Source: an uncultured Aquimarina sp. (GTDB lineage: Bacteria > Bacteroidota > Bacteroidia > Flavobacteriales > Flavobacteriaceae). Taken from it: 35,675 nucleotides of DNA. Every line of letters starts with the position of its first letter. Within the stretch, counting starts at the first letter, position 1. A model generated the notes under the pieces. That model worked only from the letters and a program-made list of their open reading frames with translations, did not search any database and was not told the origin of the DNA. Positions 9,024 to 19,452 of this stretch are shown piece by piece. A program made the position numbers and the translations under genes. The stretch spans positions 1 to 35,675 of the forward strand of contig CANLMN010000038.1 in the NCBI GenBank assembly GCA_947492105.1. The letters are read 5' to 3'.

Positions 9024-12000
9024 TTATTCATCTTTTAATATAAACACTTTGCCATAAATACCTGAGGACATGACTCCATTATTAGGCATTTTTTCAAGAG
9101 CGTGTACTAACTCCCAGGTGTCTCGTTTGTTTCTAGGTTTCTTATTTTGCCATAACATCTGATTGACCCAGTTGTTGGTTACGTCTATTTCTAGCAGATT
9201 TGTACCTGATTTGATAGCTGCTGTTATTGGGATACGATAAGGACGTGTCCAAATAGTACCGAGTTCCTGTCCGTTTAATTTTAGAGAAGCTATAGTGTTA
9301 ACGTTCTCAAAATCGATATATAAGGATTGTTTTGCCTCGTCCTCTGTTAATTCAAAAGTAGTAGTGTATGTAGCTGTTCCTGAAAAATATTTGATCCTTT
9401 CGTCCGTGGAAGTAACCCAATCAAATAAGGGTTGTTTTTGAATAGTAAAATCAGTCTTAAGCCATTTGTTTTTGAACTGAATATCCCAGAGGCCGTGTAA
9501 TTGTTTTATAGTTTTTGGAATCTTGAAGTTTTGTTTCTTGGAGAGGTTTTTCTTTTGTCCATGACCTTTATTCTTGAAAACAATAAAATAACTTTCGCCC
9601 ACATTAAGGGATAAAGGTACTACAGTGCGCCCTTTTTCATTACTATATATTGGTAATTTACGTGATGTAGCATCTAGTGCAGACCATAGCTCTGGGCTTT
9701 TGTCAGCAACTCTAAATGAAGCATCAAAGATTATGTTCTTATCATCTTGATTGGTTATGAAATAAATATCAGCATCTTGTAACTTACGGTGTACCCATTT
9801 TATATTCAAAGCATAAGGGAATATCAGATCTTTATATATTTCATGTTTGTTTAGAATCGTATTGATGTTTCCATTTGAATATACATTCCCCTTACCTAGT
9901 TTGTTATGAAAAAAATCTTTGGAATCAGGAAGTGTAGTGTTCCATAATTCTTGGACATATTGTTTTACTTCATCATCACACTTAGGGTAATTTTGAAGAC
10001 TGGGAGATTTTTCTGGAGGTGATCCTATCAAAGTAGCTCCTTGTTCGACCAATTGTTTTAGTTTTGCTAATACCTCGGGGCGCATCGTATTCCAAGGAGG
10101 AAGTACCAAAGCTCCATAACTTGCACCACTTTGTAAGACGAGTTTTCCGTTTTGCACGGTGGTTTGTTGCAGTATGATTTCTGCATTGATAAAATCATAT
10201 TGATAACCGCTTGATAGTTTGCGATCCACCCAACCTTTCATTTTGGGAGATTCTTCGCCTATATAAAAACAGACATCAGCTACATGCTTGCCTTGTTGCA
10301 AGAGAAAATAGTTACGACGCAGATAGGTGATCCACTCTTTACTTTGCGTAAACCAAGTATTATTTCTATTGAATTCGGTACCAAACCATGCATTCATACC
10401 CGGGAATTTATCGGCATAGGGTTGGTGGATATAGACATGCAAGATACCTTGATTTATACCTTGTGTGTAGCTCCAATCACCTGATTTTTTTAGTTGAGCG
10501 GGATTTACAGAATAAGGTACTTCGCGAGAGGTATAGGATTCGGCATACACTCTATTTTTGCCATAAATATGACTAGCAGATGCTGCGAGCATAGACTCTG
10601 GACCTTGGCGATGTACCCAAAACTCACCACCAATTTCGTCGGCGCGTCCACCGTATTTTAAGAATTCAGAAGGAAAACCAAAGTGCCCATAATTTTCGAG
10701 CCACATAGAAACGCCATATTCTTTGCAAATAGCTTGGAGTCCAAGGACATATTCATCTGCCACCTTGTCCGCAATCAAACGACGCATATCCCACAAAAAA
10801 CGGTCAGATTCTTCGGCAGAATTCACAATGCTGCCTGTCAAGGTTGCTAGCCAAGGTGTTGGGTCGTAGTGATAAACTTGCTCAAAAGATGTTTTCATAT
10901 CATCGGTCCAGTTTTGAGGACCTGTTTCATAGCTATCAGCAATAATCCGTTTTAGAGATTTTCGTTCTGTTGGGGTCATAGATTTGATCATTTTCCCCAT
11001 GTATGCGTCAAAGTGAGAACGTAGTGCTTTTTTACTTAATTTGTCTACCTCAAGTCCTCTTGCAGCTGGTGTTGCAGGACGGTTGGTTTGTCCTGTAGGA
11101 GTCATTCCAATACGTAAAATTTTCCATGTTCCTTGCGGTACATTTTTCCATTTGAGAACATCACCATCAAGGTATTCTGTGAGATTGATGATTTCATTTG
11201 TATTCAGCACACCTTTTTGTGATTGGTATTTTGGGGTTTTCCATTGAAATACTTCCCAAGAAGGAACTCCTCTATTAGCCATTTTATTGAGCCATTTTTC
11301 GTGAGCATGCTCAATTTTATATGCTTCGGAAATATGGATACCCGATAATTCAAAATTTGCAGGTACGTTATCTATTTGTATTCTAAATTTTTTTGATGGA
11401 ATGTGATCCAGTGCTATAATCATATCTGCATTGGGGATAGGGCCACGCCCCAAGAGACTCAAAGCGCGATCAAAACTAATTTTTTTTATAGATTTGAATG
11501 CTCCGTCTTCAAAAGCTTGCACTTCAATATTGGCCTTAAAATGCATTTTTGTAGGGCTCAAGGTAAGACTTCGTGCGGTAATGGATTCATCGAATGAAAT
11601 TTCTAGAAGTACAGGTTCTTTTTCTTTGTTGCCAAAGGTGGTGATAGTTGATGTGTTTTGATCCAGAAGATTGGATACTGAGGAAGTACTGCCGTTGATG
11701 ACTTTGATTGTGGTTTTTGGAATGATTTTTTCTTTATATGGATATGCCAAAACAGATACATCCTGAAAAAATGTTTTGGGTTTTGCTAAATTAAGTGTAA
11801 TATTTTTGCCTCCAGAAACAAGGGTTTCGGAATATGTCAAGTATCGCATAGCCTCTTCTTCCTTGATCCAAGGACCTCCAGACTGGCTCCAACCAGGGGA
11901 GTTAAAAAAACTAATGTTCACTCCTAATCTTGTTCCCTCGCTTATCGCGTGGCGCATACAGTCCCACCATTTTTTACTCAGTGATGGAGTATCTCCCATA

Positions 12001-12302
12001 GGAGTATCATAACTGAGACCGTAGCGATTGGTTGTAGAGGGGGTATAAAAAATATCTCCGATGAAAACCTCTCCGATCCCTACATCTCTCATAGCTTCCA
12101 AATCTTTGGTGATACCTTCTTTGGAAATATGTCCACTCAAAAAATACCAATAAATGCCTGGTTTTGTTGATTCTGGAGGGTTTTCAAAGCCTTTTTTTAG
12201 ATAAGCATATGGTTCAGTAGTATTTGTAGTCAATTCTTTTTCTTTTTTGCAAGAAAAAAAAGTAAACACAAGCAGTATTAAAATCGCAATACGTATTTTC
12301 AT
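9024..12302 (-). CDS. GH106-type glycoside hydrolase, predicted lipoprotein
   Basis: The 1092-aa protein has a lipoprotein signal (MKIRIAILILLVFTFFSC, lipidated Cys18), so it is probably anchored in the outer membrane or at the cell surface. The GH106 start KGFENPPESTKPGIYWYFLSG follows. At about 195-330 there is an insertion resembling an F5/8-type carbohydrate-binding domain (SNLLDQNTSTITTFG, then LEISFDES), absent from the two neighbours. Shared acidic motifs are DSYETGPQNWT (Glu459), GEFWVHR and YAESYTSREVP (Glu588). The C-terminal jelly roll has YFSGTATYTTTFEL and LLEIDVTNNWVNQM. It starts 14 bp after the stop of the upstream GH106 gene and ends 15 bp before the next start, so an operon is likely. 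Confidence 0.87.
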   Translation of the reverse strand: MKIRIAILILLVFTFFSCKKEKELTTNTTEPYAYLKKGFENPPESTKPGIYWYFLSGHISKEGITKDLEAMRDVGIGEVFIGDIFYTPSTTNRYGLSYDTPMGDTPSLSKKWWDCMRHAISEGTRLGVNISFFNSPGWSQSGGPWIKEEEAMRYLTYSETLVSGGKNITLNLAKPKTFFQDVSVLAYPYKEKIIPKTTIKVINGSTSSVSNLLDQNTSTITTFGNKEKEPVLLEISFDESITARSLTLSPTKMHFKANIEVQAFEDGAFKSIKKISFDRALSLLGRGPIPNADMIIALDHIPSKKFRIQIDNVPANFELSGIHISEAYKIEHAHEKWLNKMANRGVPSWEVFQWKTPKYQSQKGVLNTNEIINLTEYLDGDVLKWKNVPQGTWKILRIGMTPTGQTNRPATPAARGLEVDKLSKKALRSHFDAYMGKMIKSMTPTERKSLKRIIADSYETGPQNWTDDMKTSFEQVYHYDPTPWLATLTGSIVNSAEESDRFLWDMRRLIADKVADEYVLGLQAICKEYGVSMWLENYGHFGFPSEFLKYGGRADEIGGEFWVHRQGPESMLAASASHIYGKNRVYAESYTSREVPYSVNPAQLKKSGDWSYTQGINQGILHVYIHQPYADKFPGMNAWFGTEFNRNNTWFTQSKEWITYLRRNYFLLQQGKHVADVCFYIGEESPKMKGWVDRKLSSGYQYDFINAEIILQQTTVQNGKLVLQSGASYGALVLPPWNTMRPEVLAKLKQLVEQGATLIGSPPEKSPSLQNYPKCDDEVKQYVQELWNTTLPDSKDFFHNKLGKGNVYSNGNINTILNKHEIYKDLIFPYALNIKWVHRKLQDADIYFITNQDDKNIIFDASFRVADKSPELWSALDATSRKLPIYSNEKGRTVVPLSLNVGESYFIVFKNKGHGQKKNLSKKQNFKIPKTIKQLHGLWDIQFKNKWLKTDFTIQKQPLFDWVTSTDERIKYFSGTATYTTTFELTEDEAKQSLYIDFENVNTIASLKLNGQELGTIWTRPYRIPITAAIKSGTNLLEIDVTNNWVNQMLWQNKKPRNKRDTWELVHALEKMPNNGVMSSGIYGKVFILKDE

Positions 12303-12316
12303 AAGAATATGGAGTG

Positions 12317-15178
12317 TTAATTTGTGGTCTTAATTTGTACTGGTCCAATTAATCCAGAGGGAAGGAGAGAGGTTGTTTTTGTAAACTTTCGGATGTTGGT
12401 TTGAGTAAATCGTTCCTTTTCGGACAAGAACTCATCTCCAATAAGACGATTTGGCCATAGATTTACGACTTCAATTTCTAATAGGTTTCCCTTTGTTTTT
12501 ACCTGAGAAGTAATGTTTACTTGATATGGTTTTGTCCAAATAACCCCCAAATCAATTCCATTTAGTCTTACCCGTGCCAGTTCATGTATTTTTCCTAGAT
12601 CGAGATATAACTCATGATTTGAATTCGATTTTTCTAGATCAAATGTTTTCCGGTAGGTAGCAGTGCCAGAGTAATATTTGATCCCTACATCCTCATGTTG
12701 CGACCAATCTCCTAGATTTTCAAAAATAATGGATTCAGGACCTCCCCATTTTTTGTCAAAACCTACTTCCCAAGAACCTGTTATTTCCTGTAGAGTTTGT
12801 AAAACAGGCCAGTTAGACTCGGAGTTTTGTACGGTTATAGGTTCTTTGAAAACGACAAAATATGAGCTGCATGGTCCAAATTCCATTGGGATAATAGTTC
12901 TTCCATTTTCTATTTTGAAATTAGATAGAATTCGGGTTTTTCCAGTAACAGGATCCCATAATTCGGGTTGTTTGCCACTGACTCGGAAGGTACATTTTAT
13001 TTTTTCGATAGGTTGCCATTTGCTAGCGACATAATACATATCTGCCTTTTCTGTTTTTCGATGAATATAATCAATTACTCCAGTATCGCTTAGACCAGTG
13101 TACTCAAAATCAGGTAGTATTTTTTGATGTTGTAATACCTCTCGTACCGTTTTGTTCCATACAAATTTTCCTTTACCAATTTTGTGTTCCCCTTTTTTGG
13201 GATTTCCCCAAATCTGTTTTATGAGATTTTGATATCGAATAGCATCATCGGTATTACCTAACATTGGATTTTCTATAGTTCCAATAATTGTAGCACCCTT
13301 TTTGGCTAGGGTTATCAATTTTTTTAGGGCATTTAATGATACAGCGGTGTTCTTATCAATCACTAATACCTGATAATTCATGCCATCGGGTAGGACTAGT
13401 TTTCCATTTTTGGTGTTGAGTCTGTTTAGTAAAACATCTTCGTTACATGAATCATAATCATAACCTGTACCCAAGCTAGCTGGTGGGTTTTTCATGCCAT
13501 CTTTCCATTCAAATGCATCGGCATCCGTGCGTAGACCATGCCCTTTGTAAAATAGGACATCGGCAGCAAAGCGTCCTTCTTGAAGCATAAAGGAACATCG
13601 CGATAGATACGTTACAAAAGGAGCTGATTGATTCCACCAAGTAGTAGTGCGATCAAAATGAGTACCTGCACTATGGGTTAGCCCTGGCACATCAGTAATT
13701 GACGGACGATGCGTAAAGGTGTGAAAGCAAATCCAATTAAGACCATCACAAAATGCTTGATCAGCAGCAGCTTTCATCATAAATGGAGAAACCTCCCAAT
13801 TTGGCCCAACAGCGGTAAACGATTCAGCAAAAACCTGTTTGATGCCATACGTATGTGCGGCTGTTGCAGCTTCACGTACCAAAAAACGACCACTAGGTTG
13901 TTCTCTGTGAGGTGATGGCATCCAGAATTCGCCCATGGCAACATCACATTTACTGACACATTTTTTTAAGTCTGCTTGATATTGATGAGGTCCAGCGGCC
14001 TCGGCATACGAGTCTAGTCCATGTTTGTGAGCAATTTCTTGTTGTCTTCCATAATGATTTTCAGAAATAAGATCGCTAATAGTTAATCGAAAATCGTTTA
14101 AAAAATGTTTAGTGGTTTCGAGAGATTCAACGGTTACTCCGATCAATGCAGGCAGATATTTTATAATATCATAACCTCGACGTTTTTTGAATTCTTCAGG
14201 AAAATGTTTGGTCCAATTTGGATCACCCGCTTCCCAACTGTCGCATTCTACATATTTAAAGGCACGTTTTTCTTCTGTATTCATCTCTTTTAGTAGTTGA
14301 CCTACAGTGTGCTCCCAGTGTAAATCAAAAATCTCTTTGCTTAGATGATCTATATAAAAAACACCTTGTAAATTGCGTCCCGTAGGTCGGTAGCCAAAGC
14401 GAAAAATTTGCCAAGTACCCTTGGGTGCTTTCCATTTTAAATGTCCGTTGGTGTCAATTTTATCCGAAATATCCAAAACTTCCTTTAATGTAAATGATGT
14501 CTTTTGTGGTATAGCCAAAACAGCAATATCTTGGTAATAGGAGTTTTGGGCATCTCTTACAGTTTGGTTTTCATGCTGTCTTTTTGTTTGAACGGGGGTA
14601 GTAGGTTTATGGAGCTGTTGATCTACCAGTTTATTTCCAACTACTCTTATAGTATCCCAAACGATTTCTTGTTGTCCATAATTAGGAGTTACCCAAGGTG
14701 CAGCGCATCCTGCAGGACCAATAAAAACGCCAAAATCAAGTCCTAACCTTCCTGATTCGAGCGATGCAAAACGAATTTTGTCTCTCCATGGTTTTGACCA
14801 TGTTATCATTTTTTTATTAGGCTGCTTCAAACTTCCACCTTTATATTCCTTGGTGAGCTCATATCTAATCTCGGTAGTATCGATGATCGTTTTCTTTTTC
14901 CATTTGTGGGGGCCAAAAGGTCCCACGCCAACATCCATAACCAGACAACCTGATAGTCCTTTGGCTTTCATTTCTTCAAGATCTCGGGTGATAGATTTTT
15001 CTGTGGTAGGTGTTTGAAGCCACCACCACCATACCTGTGGGCGTACCTCATGAGGTGGATTCTTGAAATTTTGATCTAAACTAGACACGTTCTGTACTTG
15101 TGCAAAACAAAAGGAAAGCGTAAAGGATAAGGAGATTATAAAACTTATTCTTTTTTTTGATATGTTATTGATTTGCAT
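12317..15178 (-). CDS. Exported GH106-type glycoside hydrolase, first gene of the run
   Basis: The 953-aa protein is the shortest of the three and is first in transcription order. A signal peptide occupies about residues 1-26 (cleavage after CFAQ). The GH106 opening reads NFKNPPHEVRPQVWWWWLQT, then DLEEMKAKGLSGCLVMDVG. Acidic motifs are DSWEAGDPNWT (Glu316), GEFWMPSPHREQ and FAESFTAVGPNWE (Glu452); the spacing of the two glutamates matches the other two paralogues closely. The C-terminal jelly roll carries YYSGTATYRKTFDL, LDLGKIHELARVRLNG and LLEIEVVNLWPNRLIGDE. No SusC/SusD pair, sulfatase or regulator adjoins the run inside the window. GH106 enzymes cut alpha-L-rhamnosides; the exact substrate is unknown. 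Confidence 0.88.
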   Translation of the reverse strand: MQINNISKKRISFIISLSFTLSFCFAQVQNVSSLDQNFKNPPHEVRPQVWWWWLQTPTTEKSITRDLEEMKAKGLSGCLVMDVGVGPFGPHKWKKKTIIDTTEIRYELTKEYKGGSLKQPNKKMITWSKPWRDKIRFASLESGRLGLDFGVFIGPAGCAAPWVTPNYGQQEIVWDTIRVVGNKLVDQQLHKPTTPVQTKRQHENQTVRDAQNSYYQDIAVLAIPQKTSFTLKEVLDISDKIDTNGHLKWKAPKGTWQIFRFGYRPTGRNLQGVFYIDHLSKEIFDLHWEHTVGQLLKEMNTEEKRAFKYVECDSWEAGDPNWTKHFPEEFKKRRGYDIIKYLPALIGVTVESLETTKHFLNDFRLTISDLISENHYGRQQEIAHKHGLDSYAEAAGPHQYQADLKKCVSKCDVAMGEFWMPSPHREQPSGRFLVREAATAAHTYGIKQVFAESFTAVGPNWEVSPFMMKAAADQAFCDGLNWICFHTFTHRPSITDVPGLTHSAGTHFDRTTTWWNQSAPFVTYLSRCSFMLQEGRFAADVLFYKGHGLRTDADAFEWKDGMKNPPASLGTGYDYDSCNEDVLLNRLNTKNGKLVLPDGMNYQVLVIDKNTAVSLNALKKLITLAKKGATIIGTIENPMLGNTDDAIRYQNLIKQIWGNPKKGEHKIGKGKFVWNKTVREVLQHQKILPDFEYTGLSDTGVIDYIHRKTEKADMYYVASKWQPIEKIKCTFRVSGKQPELWDPVTGKTRILSNFKIENGRTIIPMEFGPCSSYFVVFKEPITVQNSESNWPVLQTLQEITGSWEVGFDKKWGGPESIIFENLGDWSQHEDVGIKYYSGTATYRKTFDLEKSNSNHELYLDLGKIHELARVRLNGIDLGVIWTKPYQVNITSQVKTKGNLLEIEVVNLWPNRLIGDEFLSEKERFTQTNIRKFTKTTSLLPSGLIGPVQIKTTN

Positions 15179-15404
15179 TTTATAGACTGTTAATTTGTAA
15201 TAATGGATAGTGACGTGTTTTGAGTCTTTTGATCTTTGTTTTGATAGAAACCTCTCTTTTTTCTATTTAATGAAGGATTTCTAGATTTTTGTTTGCTTTA
15301 GGATAACTACAATACTTCTATTCCAAAAATTCTAACAAGAGTATATTTTGATGTTAAGGTGCTTTCAGTAAGTATTTTATGTCTTGATTAGCTCCAGAAT
15401 CTTT

Positions 15405-15731
15405 TTATTGAACCCATGATATACGACTAGATACTTCATACTTTTCTAATGGACTAATTCGTTGATTTGATATATTGATAATTAATTTATGTATATGATA
15501 ACTTGCTAAATGTAAAGAGCGAACATTTGCACTGATTCTTTCCATGAAGTAACGAGAAAGAATCCCCTTCTGGATTATAGGTTCGTGTTGTTGACTTTGA
15601 TGCTGTTGGTGTGATTGTTTTGATACAAGAACGACAGAATTATGAGTAGCTATAGAAAAAGCTAAAGGAATCAAATAAGAAAAGAAAATAGATTCAATTT
15701 TTTTAAAGCTATTTTCTTGTATCGTATTCAT
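15405..15731 (-). CDS. Doubtful small ORF, His/Gln-rich segment
   Basis: A 108-aa open frame on the minus strand. The product would have a hydrophobic stretch near residues 14-35, then a QSHQQHQSQQHE run, then an unremarkable C-terminal half. I recognise no family. The sequence upstream of the ATG lacks a promoter box, and the protein composition is not distinctive. It is on the same strand as the GH106 genes and 226 bp upstream of the first, so a small leader or regulator gene is possible, but a chance frame is equally likely. Confidence 0.25.
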   Translation of the reverse strand: MNTIQENSFKKIESIFFSYLIPLAFSIATHNSVVLVSKQSHQQHQSQQHEPIIQKGILSRYFMERISANVRSLHLASYHIHKLIINISNQRISPLEKYEVSSRISWVQ

Positions 15732-16025
15732 GGAGTAGCAAAACTTAGTATTAATTGAGAATAGGTTTTATTGAGTCTTTTACATTGTTTAAGTGCTCAT
15801 TGTATGTAAATTAAAGAATGACAGAATAGCCCTGTTGATACGGGTTGTAGATGCATATTTAGCTCTTTTGGATTCGATTTGCTTTTTTGTCATGGAGCAA
15901 TTAATTATAAAGCACTTCTACTGCGTAACAAGAATATAGTATGATGTATACTGTCATTAAAAAAATAATTACAGGCTACTAATTAGCTTCTTTTTCTACA
16001 TTTTTTTACTAAAATTTACACTGTG

Positions 16026-16114
16026 ACCAAGGCTATGCTTAAATTTTATAGTTCAAACTAGCAAAAAATAGATTAAATTATTTTGGTCTACAAGTACATT
16101 TTAACTGGTATAAC
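16026..16114. repeat. Direct repeat, copy 1
   Basis: This is a block of about 90 bp running from ACCAAGGCTATGCTTAAATT to TTTTAACTGGTATAAC. It is repeated with scattered differences at 16300-16390 in the same orientation, about 275 bp away. It has no coding frame. Confidence 0.6.
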
Positions 16115-16299
16115 AACATACTGTTTCTGGTTGGTAAAATTCGTTTTTTTTTTAAATAATCTGTTTGTCTTTCCAAATTTACAGATGTAAATATTGTTCA
16201 AAAAAAGAGTTTTTGAAATTGACATTTTGATATTTTTATAGCACAAAATGATATGAATTTGTAAAAATAGTCTTCAAAATACGAGAGAAAATCAAATCG

Positions 16300-16390
16300 T
16301 ACCCACGGCTATGTTTAAATTTTATAGTTCGAATTAGTAAAAAATAGATCAAATTATTTTGGGCTATAAGTGTGTTTTAACTGGTGTAAT
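16300..16390. repeat. Direct repeat, copy 2
   Basis: This is the second copy of the block at 16026-16114, running from ACCCACGGCTATGTTTAAAT to TTTTAACTGGTGTAAT. The internal motifs TTTTATAGTTC and AAAAAATAGAT are shared. The start of the block (AAGGCTATG or ACGGCTATG) recalls a short motif in the repeat at 5328-5433. Confidence 0.6.
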
Positions 16391-16577
16391 ATGATGATAT
16401 TTAATGTGTTTTGAGTCATTTGCAATTCAAATTATGGTAGCCTATAGTGATGTTTTGGATGGTGAAGTGGTTTAGATCTTTTTAATTCTGACAAAAAACA
16501 GGCTGTTATAGCGAATTAGAAAAAAATAAACCACTTCTGTACAGTATTTATAAAGTACGATCACGTTTCCTGTTTTT

Positions 16578-18002
16578 CTAAAACCACTTCATTGTAAAAC
16601 GAATTAGCTTTTTTTTGAAATCCGTATATGGAGGCATCAATAACAATACGGCGCCAGGAAATAGCTGCTTGTAGACTCCTCGAGCATTAGAAAATTCCTT
16701 AAAACCATAGATGCCCTTAGATTTTCCAATACCACTTGTGTTTACTCCCCCAAAAGGAAGCTCCGAATTGAAAAAATGTAAAATATTATTGTTAATGCAA
16801 GTTCCCCCTGCAGTAGTGTTGTTTAAAAAATATTTGATGTTCTTTTTATTTTTTCCAAAGATATATAGAGCCAATGGTTTTGGATTCTTATTGATGTGAG
16901 TAATAACTTCTTCCGAATCAGTATAGGTTAAAATTGGCAGTACAGGACCAAAAATTTCTTCTTGCATTAATGTACTATCCAACGAAACATTTGTCATCAC
17001 GGTTGGAGGAATCATGCTATCTTGTTTGGCCTCATTATCTCCTATAACAATTTTTGCGCCTTTTTCTAATGCATCGTCGATAAGACCTTGAATTCTTTTG
17101 GTATGATTAATATTCACTATGCGAGCATAGTCCTCTGACGATGTTGGGGTAGTGCCATAAAAATCTACAATAACATCTTTTAGAGCAGTAAGAAAACGCT
17201 CTACTAATGTTTTATGGATGTATACGTAATCAGGAGCAATGCACGTTTGTCCGGCATTCATGAATTTGCCCCATGCGATACTCTTTGCAGCGCTTTTTAT
17301 GTCTGCGGTGTGATCAATGATACAGGGAGATTTACCACCTAGTTCTAGTGTCACGGAGGTAAGATGTTTTGCCGCTGCTTTCATGACAATTTTGCCAATA
17401 TTAGGAGAACCTGTAAAAAAAATATGATTAAAAGGAAGTGCTAACAACGCTGTTGCGACTTCTACCTCACCGTCTACTAAGGCAATTTCTTTTGGTTCAA
17501 ATAATGCGATTACGATTTTTTTCATAATAGCAGTACTATGTGGAGTGTTCTCAGAAGGTTTTATTATCACGGTATTTCCTGCTGCGATTGCTGAGATCAG
17601 AGGGCCAAAAGTAAGATTGATGGGAAAATTCCATGGAGAAATAAGTAAACAGACACCTTTGGCTTCATACTTAATGTAGGATCTCGAGCCTATAAGTGCA
17701 AACGGACTATCAACGGGCTCATCACGCATCCAATTTGATAAATTTTTGATAGTATGTTTGATTTCTTTCAGTATAGGGTAGAGTTCATTTAGATCTGTCT
17801 CAGCAGGATTTTTGCCAAAATCAGCTTGTAATGCATGATGAATTTCTACTCTGTATGTGCTATCCAGAGCATTGTATAGTTTTTTGAGTTTTGCAATTCG
17901 TTCTTTGGCAGTAGTTGCAGCTATAGTGTATTGATGCTTTTGCTGTGATGCAAAAATGTTTTGCAATAGCGTAGTGTCAAATTTTGGAGTTGTGATGGTC
18001 AT
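16578..18002 (-). CDS. NAD(P)-dependent aldehyde dehydrogenase, class 3-like
   Basis: The 474-aa protein belongs to the ALDH superfamily, which oxidises aldehydes to acids with NAD(P)+. Catalytic-site elements are in place: SPWNFP with Asn125, IIKPSENTP (Lys148 region), VTLELGGKSP with general base Glu220, NAGQTCIAPDYV with nucleophile Cys254, and EEIFGPVLPI for cofactor binding. Length and the hydrophobic, basic C-terminal tail (FPGAVLLLMPPYTDFKKKLIRFTMKWF region) fit the class 3 / fatty-aldehyde type, in which the tail can bind membrane. It is a lone minus-strand gene, so the physiological substrate is open; long-chain aldehydes are a guess from the tail. Confidence 0.93.
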   Translation of the reverse strand: MTITTPKFDTTLLQNIFASQQKHQYTIAATTAKERIAKLKKLYNALDSTYRVEIHHALQADFGKNPAETDLNELYPILKEIKHTIKNLSNWMRDEPVDSPFALIGSRSYIKYEAKGVCLLISPWNFPINLTFGPLISAIAAGNTVIIKPSENTPHSTAIMKKIVIALFEPKEIALVDGEVEVATALLALPFNHIFFTGSPNIGKIVMKAAAKHLTSVTLELGGKSPCIIDHTADIKSAAKSIAWGKFMNAGQTCIAPDYVYIHKTLVERFLTALKDVIVDFYGTTPTSSEDYARIVNINHTKRIQGLIDDALEKGAKIVIGDNEAKQDSMIPPTVMTNVSLDSTLMQEEIFGPVLPILTYTDSEEVITHINKNPKPLALYIFGKNKKNIKYFLNNTTAGGTCINNNILHFFNSELPFGGVNTSGIGKSKGIYGFKEFSNARGVYKQLFPGAVLLLMPPYTDFKKKLIRFTMKWF

Positions 18003-18981
18003 GAAACATTATTTAAGTATGCGATCCGTTTGTGTTTTTAATTTTCTAAATATTGCTAGAAAGCTACTATTGGGTTTTCTCTAAATATATTAAAAAACAT
18101 AAAGATATTTTAATATACAGTTTTTTTGTTTACTAAGAATTTTGAAGTGCCATTTGGGTCTTGTTTTTTATAAGTAGAGGTGTGATTATACATTTTTGAT
18201 TACCGTAATTTCAAACGATAAAAGATAATTGTTAACCAGCTCTAGGGACTTTAAACATGATCATAGCAAGTAGGTGTTTTTTTAGAAAAAAATGAAATCA
18301 GTATATAGAATTACTCATTTTGACTACTATTTTAATTTAGACGCTTTTAAGGAAATAAAAAGAATTTTTTGTTATGTAAGTATTTCCCTTCTCTAAAGGT
18401 ATGGGACTTTTTTGTAAAAAGTATAATTTTAACAATTATGAGAGGCGATGTTTTGGAGAATGGAGTAGTATTTTGAACGTTTTGAGGGTGTTACATATTC
18501 GATGAATATAGGCGCCTATTACAGTAGGTTTTTACGATAATTTAATATGAAATTTTCGTAAAAATTATAAGTTTTTTCGTTATTTGAGTATGTGGTAAAA
18601 TTTATTTTTATTTAGTATGCTTGTTTTGAAGTGTTTAACGTTATTTTTTGATGTTTTTTGTTGGTTTGTAACTATTTGGATAAAGATAATAATAGCTGAA
18701 GACTCACATCTATATTGATATTTACTTAGAATAATTAAGTTCTGTAAATCAATGTATTAAGAAATTGTTTAGTATAGAGAATGTAAAGACATTGTTAAGG
18801 AGTGGTAGAGTGCTAGCTAGACCTAATATAAAACGAATATGACAAGGTTTTTCCATGTTTTGTCTATGGTTTTTGTATGTTGTCGAAAAAACATTTATTG
18901 TGCAGTTATCAGATTTTTTTTTAAGTCTTTATTGATTAATTTTGTGATGAATACAAAGCAAACTACTTTAGGACGAATAAC
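18003..18981. other. Long AT-rich intergenic region
   Basis: Nearly 1 kb lies between two divergent genes without a recognisable gene or RNA. A possible -7 box, TAATTTTG, occurs at 18937-18944, 38 bp before the start of the small secreted protein gene, but a -33 TTG at proper spacing is not evident. Nothing else stands out. Confidence 0.45.
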
Positions 18982-19452
18982 ATGAAACAGAATTATATAA
19001 AAAATATTACTTTTTTACTCTTATTTTTGTTGACTTTTTTAGCATTTGGTCAACGTCATCGAGAATTAGTGAAGTTTGAAGCAAAAACAAGTTCAGGAGG
19101 ATTGGTATTTGGTGTGGCATATACAAAAAGCGAAGCAAATACTATTCTGAATGATTTTCAAAAACGTAATAAGGGGTCAAAGTATGATATTTCTAAGGCC
19201 GAAAAAATGTTTCGATATACCACGTTACAGATAAAAAATAAGTATGAAGATCCTGTAAAAACTTTTAGAGGTTTAAGTCGCAAACATTATAAGGTGCTCT
19301 CTGCAGAAGATTTGAAGGCATTGGAATTGATAGATAAAAAAAGCTTTACATCTGCAGTCAATTATTATATGAATGCTAGACAGGCAGAAAAGGACTTTGT
19401 GATTAATAGATTTGCAAATCTTACTGTAAATTTTAGTAAGTTTAGATATTAA
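18982..19452 (+). CDS. Small secreted protein of unknown function
   Basis: The 156-aa product has a clear signal peptide (MKQNYIKNITFLLLFLLTFLAFG, cleavage near residue 23-24). The mature part is basic and contains GGLVFGVAYTKSEANTILNDFQKRNKG, a helical stretch, and a C-terminal segment SFTSAVNYYMNARQAEKDFVINRFANL. I do not recognise a family. There is no lipobox and no obvious catalytic pattern. It is a single gene between non-coding stretches, with the fabH-like gene 217 bp downstream, so it is probably its own transcription unit. Confidence 0.7.
   Translation: MKQNYIKNITFLLLFLLTFLAFGQRHRELVKFEAKTSSGGLVFGVAYTKSEANTILNDFQKRNKGSKYDISKAEKMFRYTTLQIKNKYEDPVKTFRGLSRKHYKVLSAEDLKALELIDKKSFTSAVNYYMNARQAEKDFVINRFANLTVNFSKFRY

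Larger units (their letters stand above)
15179..16577. other. Long intergenic region upstream of the GH106 run
   Basis: About 1.4 kb lies between the GH106 start and the stop of the aldehyde dehydrogenase gene. It should contain the promoter for the GH106 run, but I see no good TAnnTTTG box on the minus strand near 15179-15300. It holds one doubtful open frame (15405-15731) and a pair of direct repeats near 16026 and 16300. The rest is AT-rich and unassigned. Confidence 0.5.
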
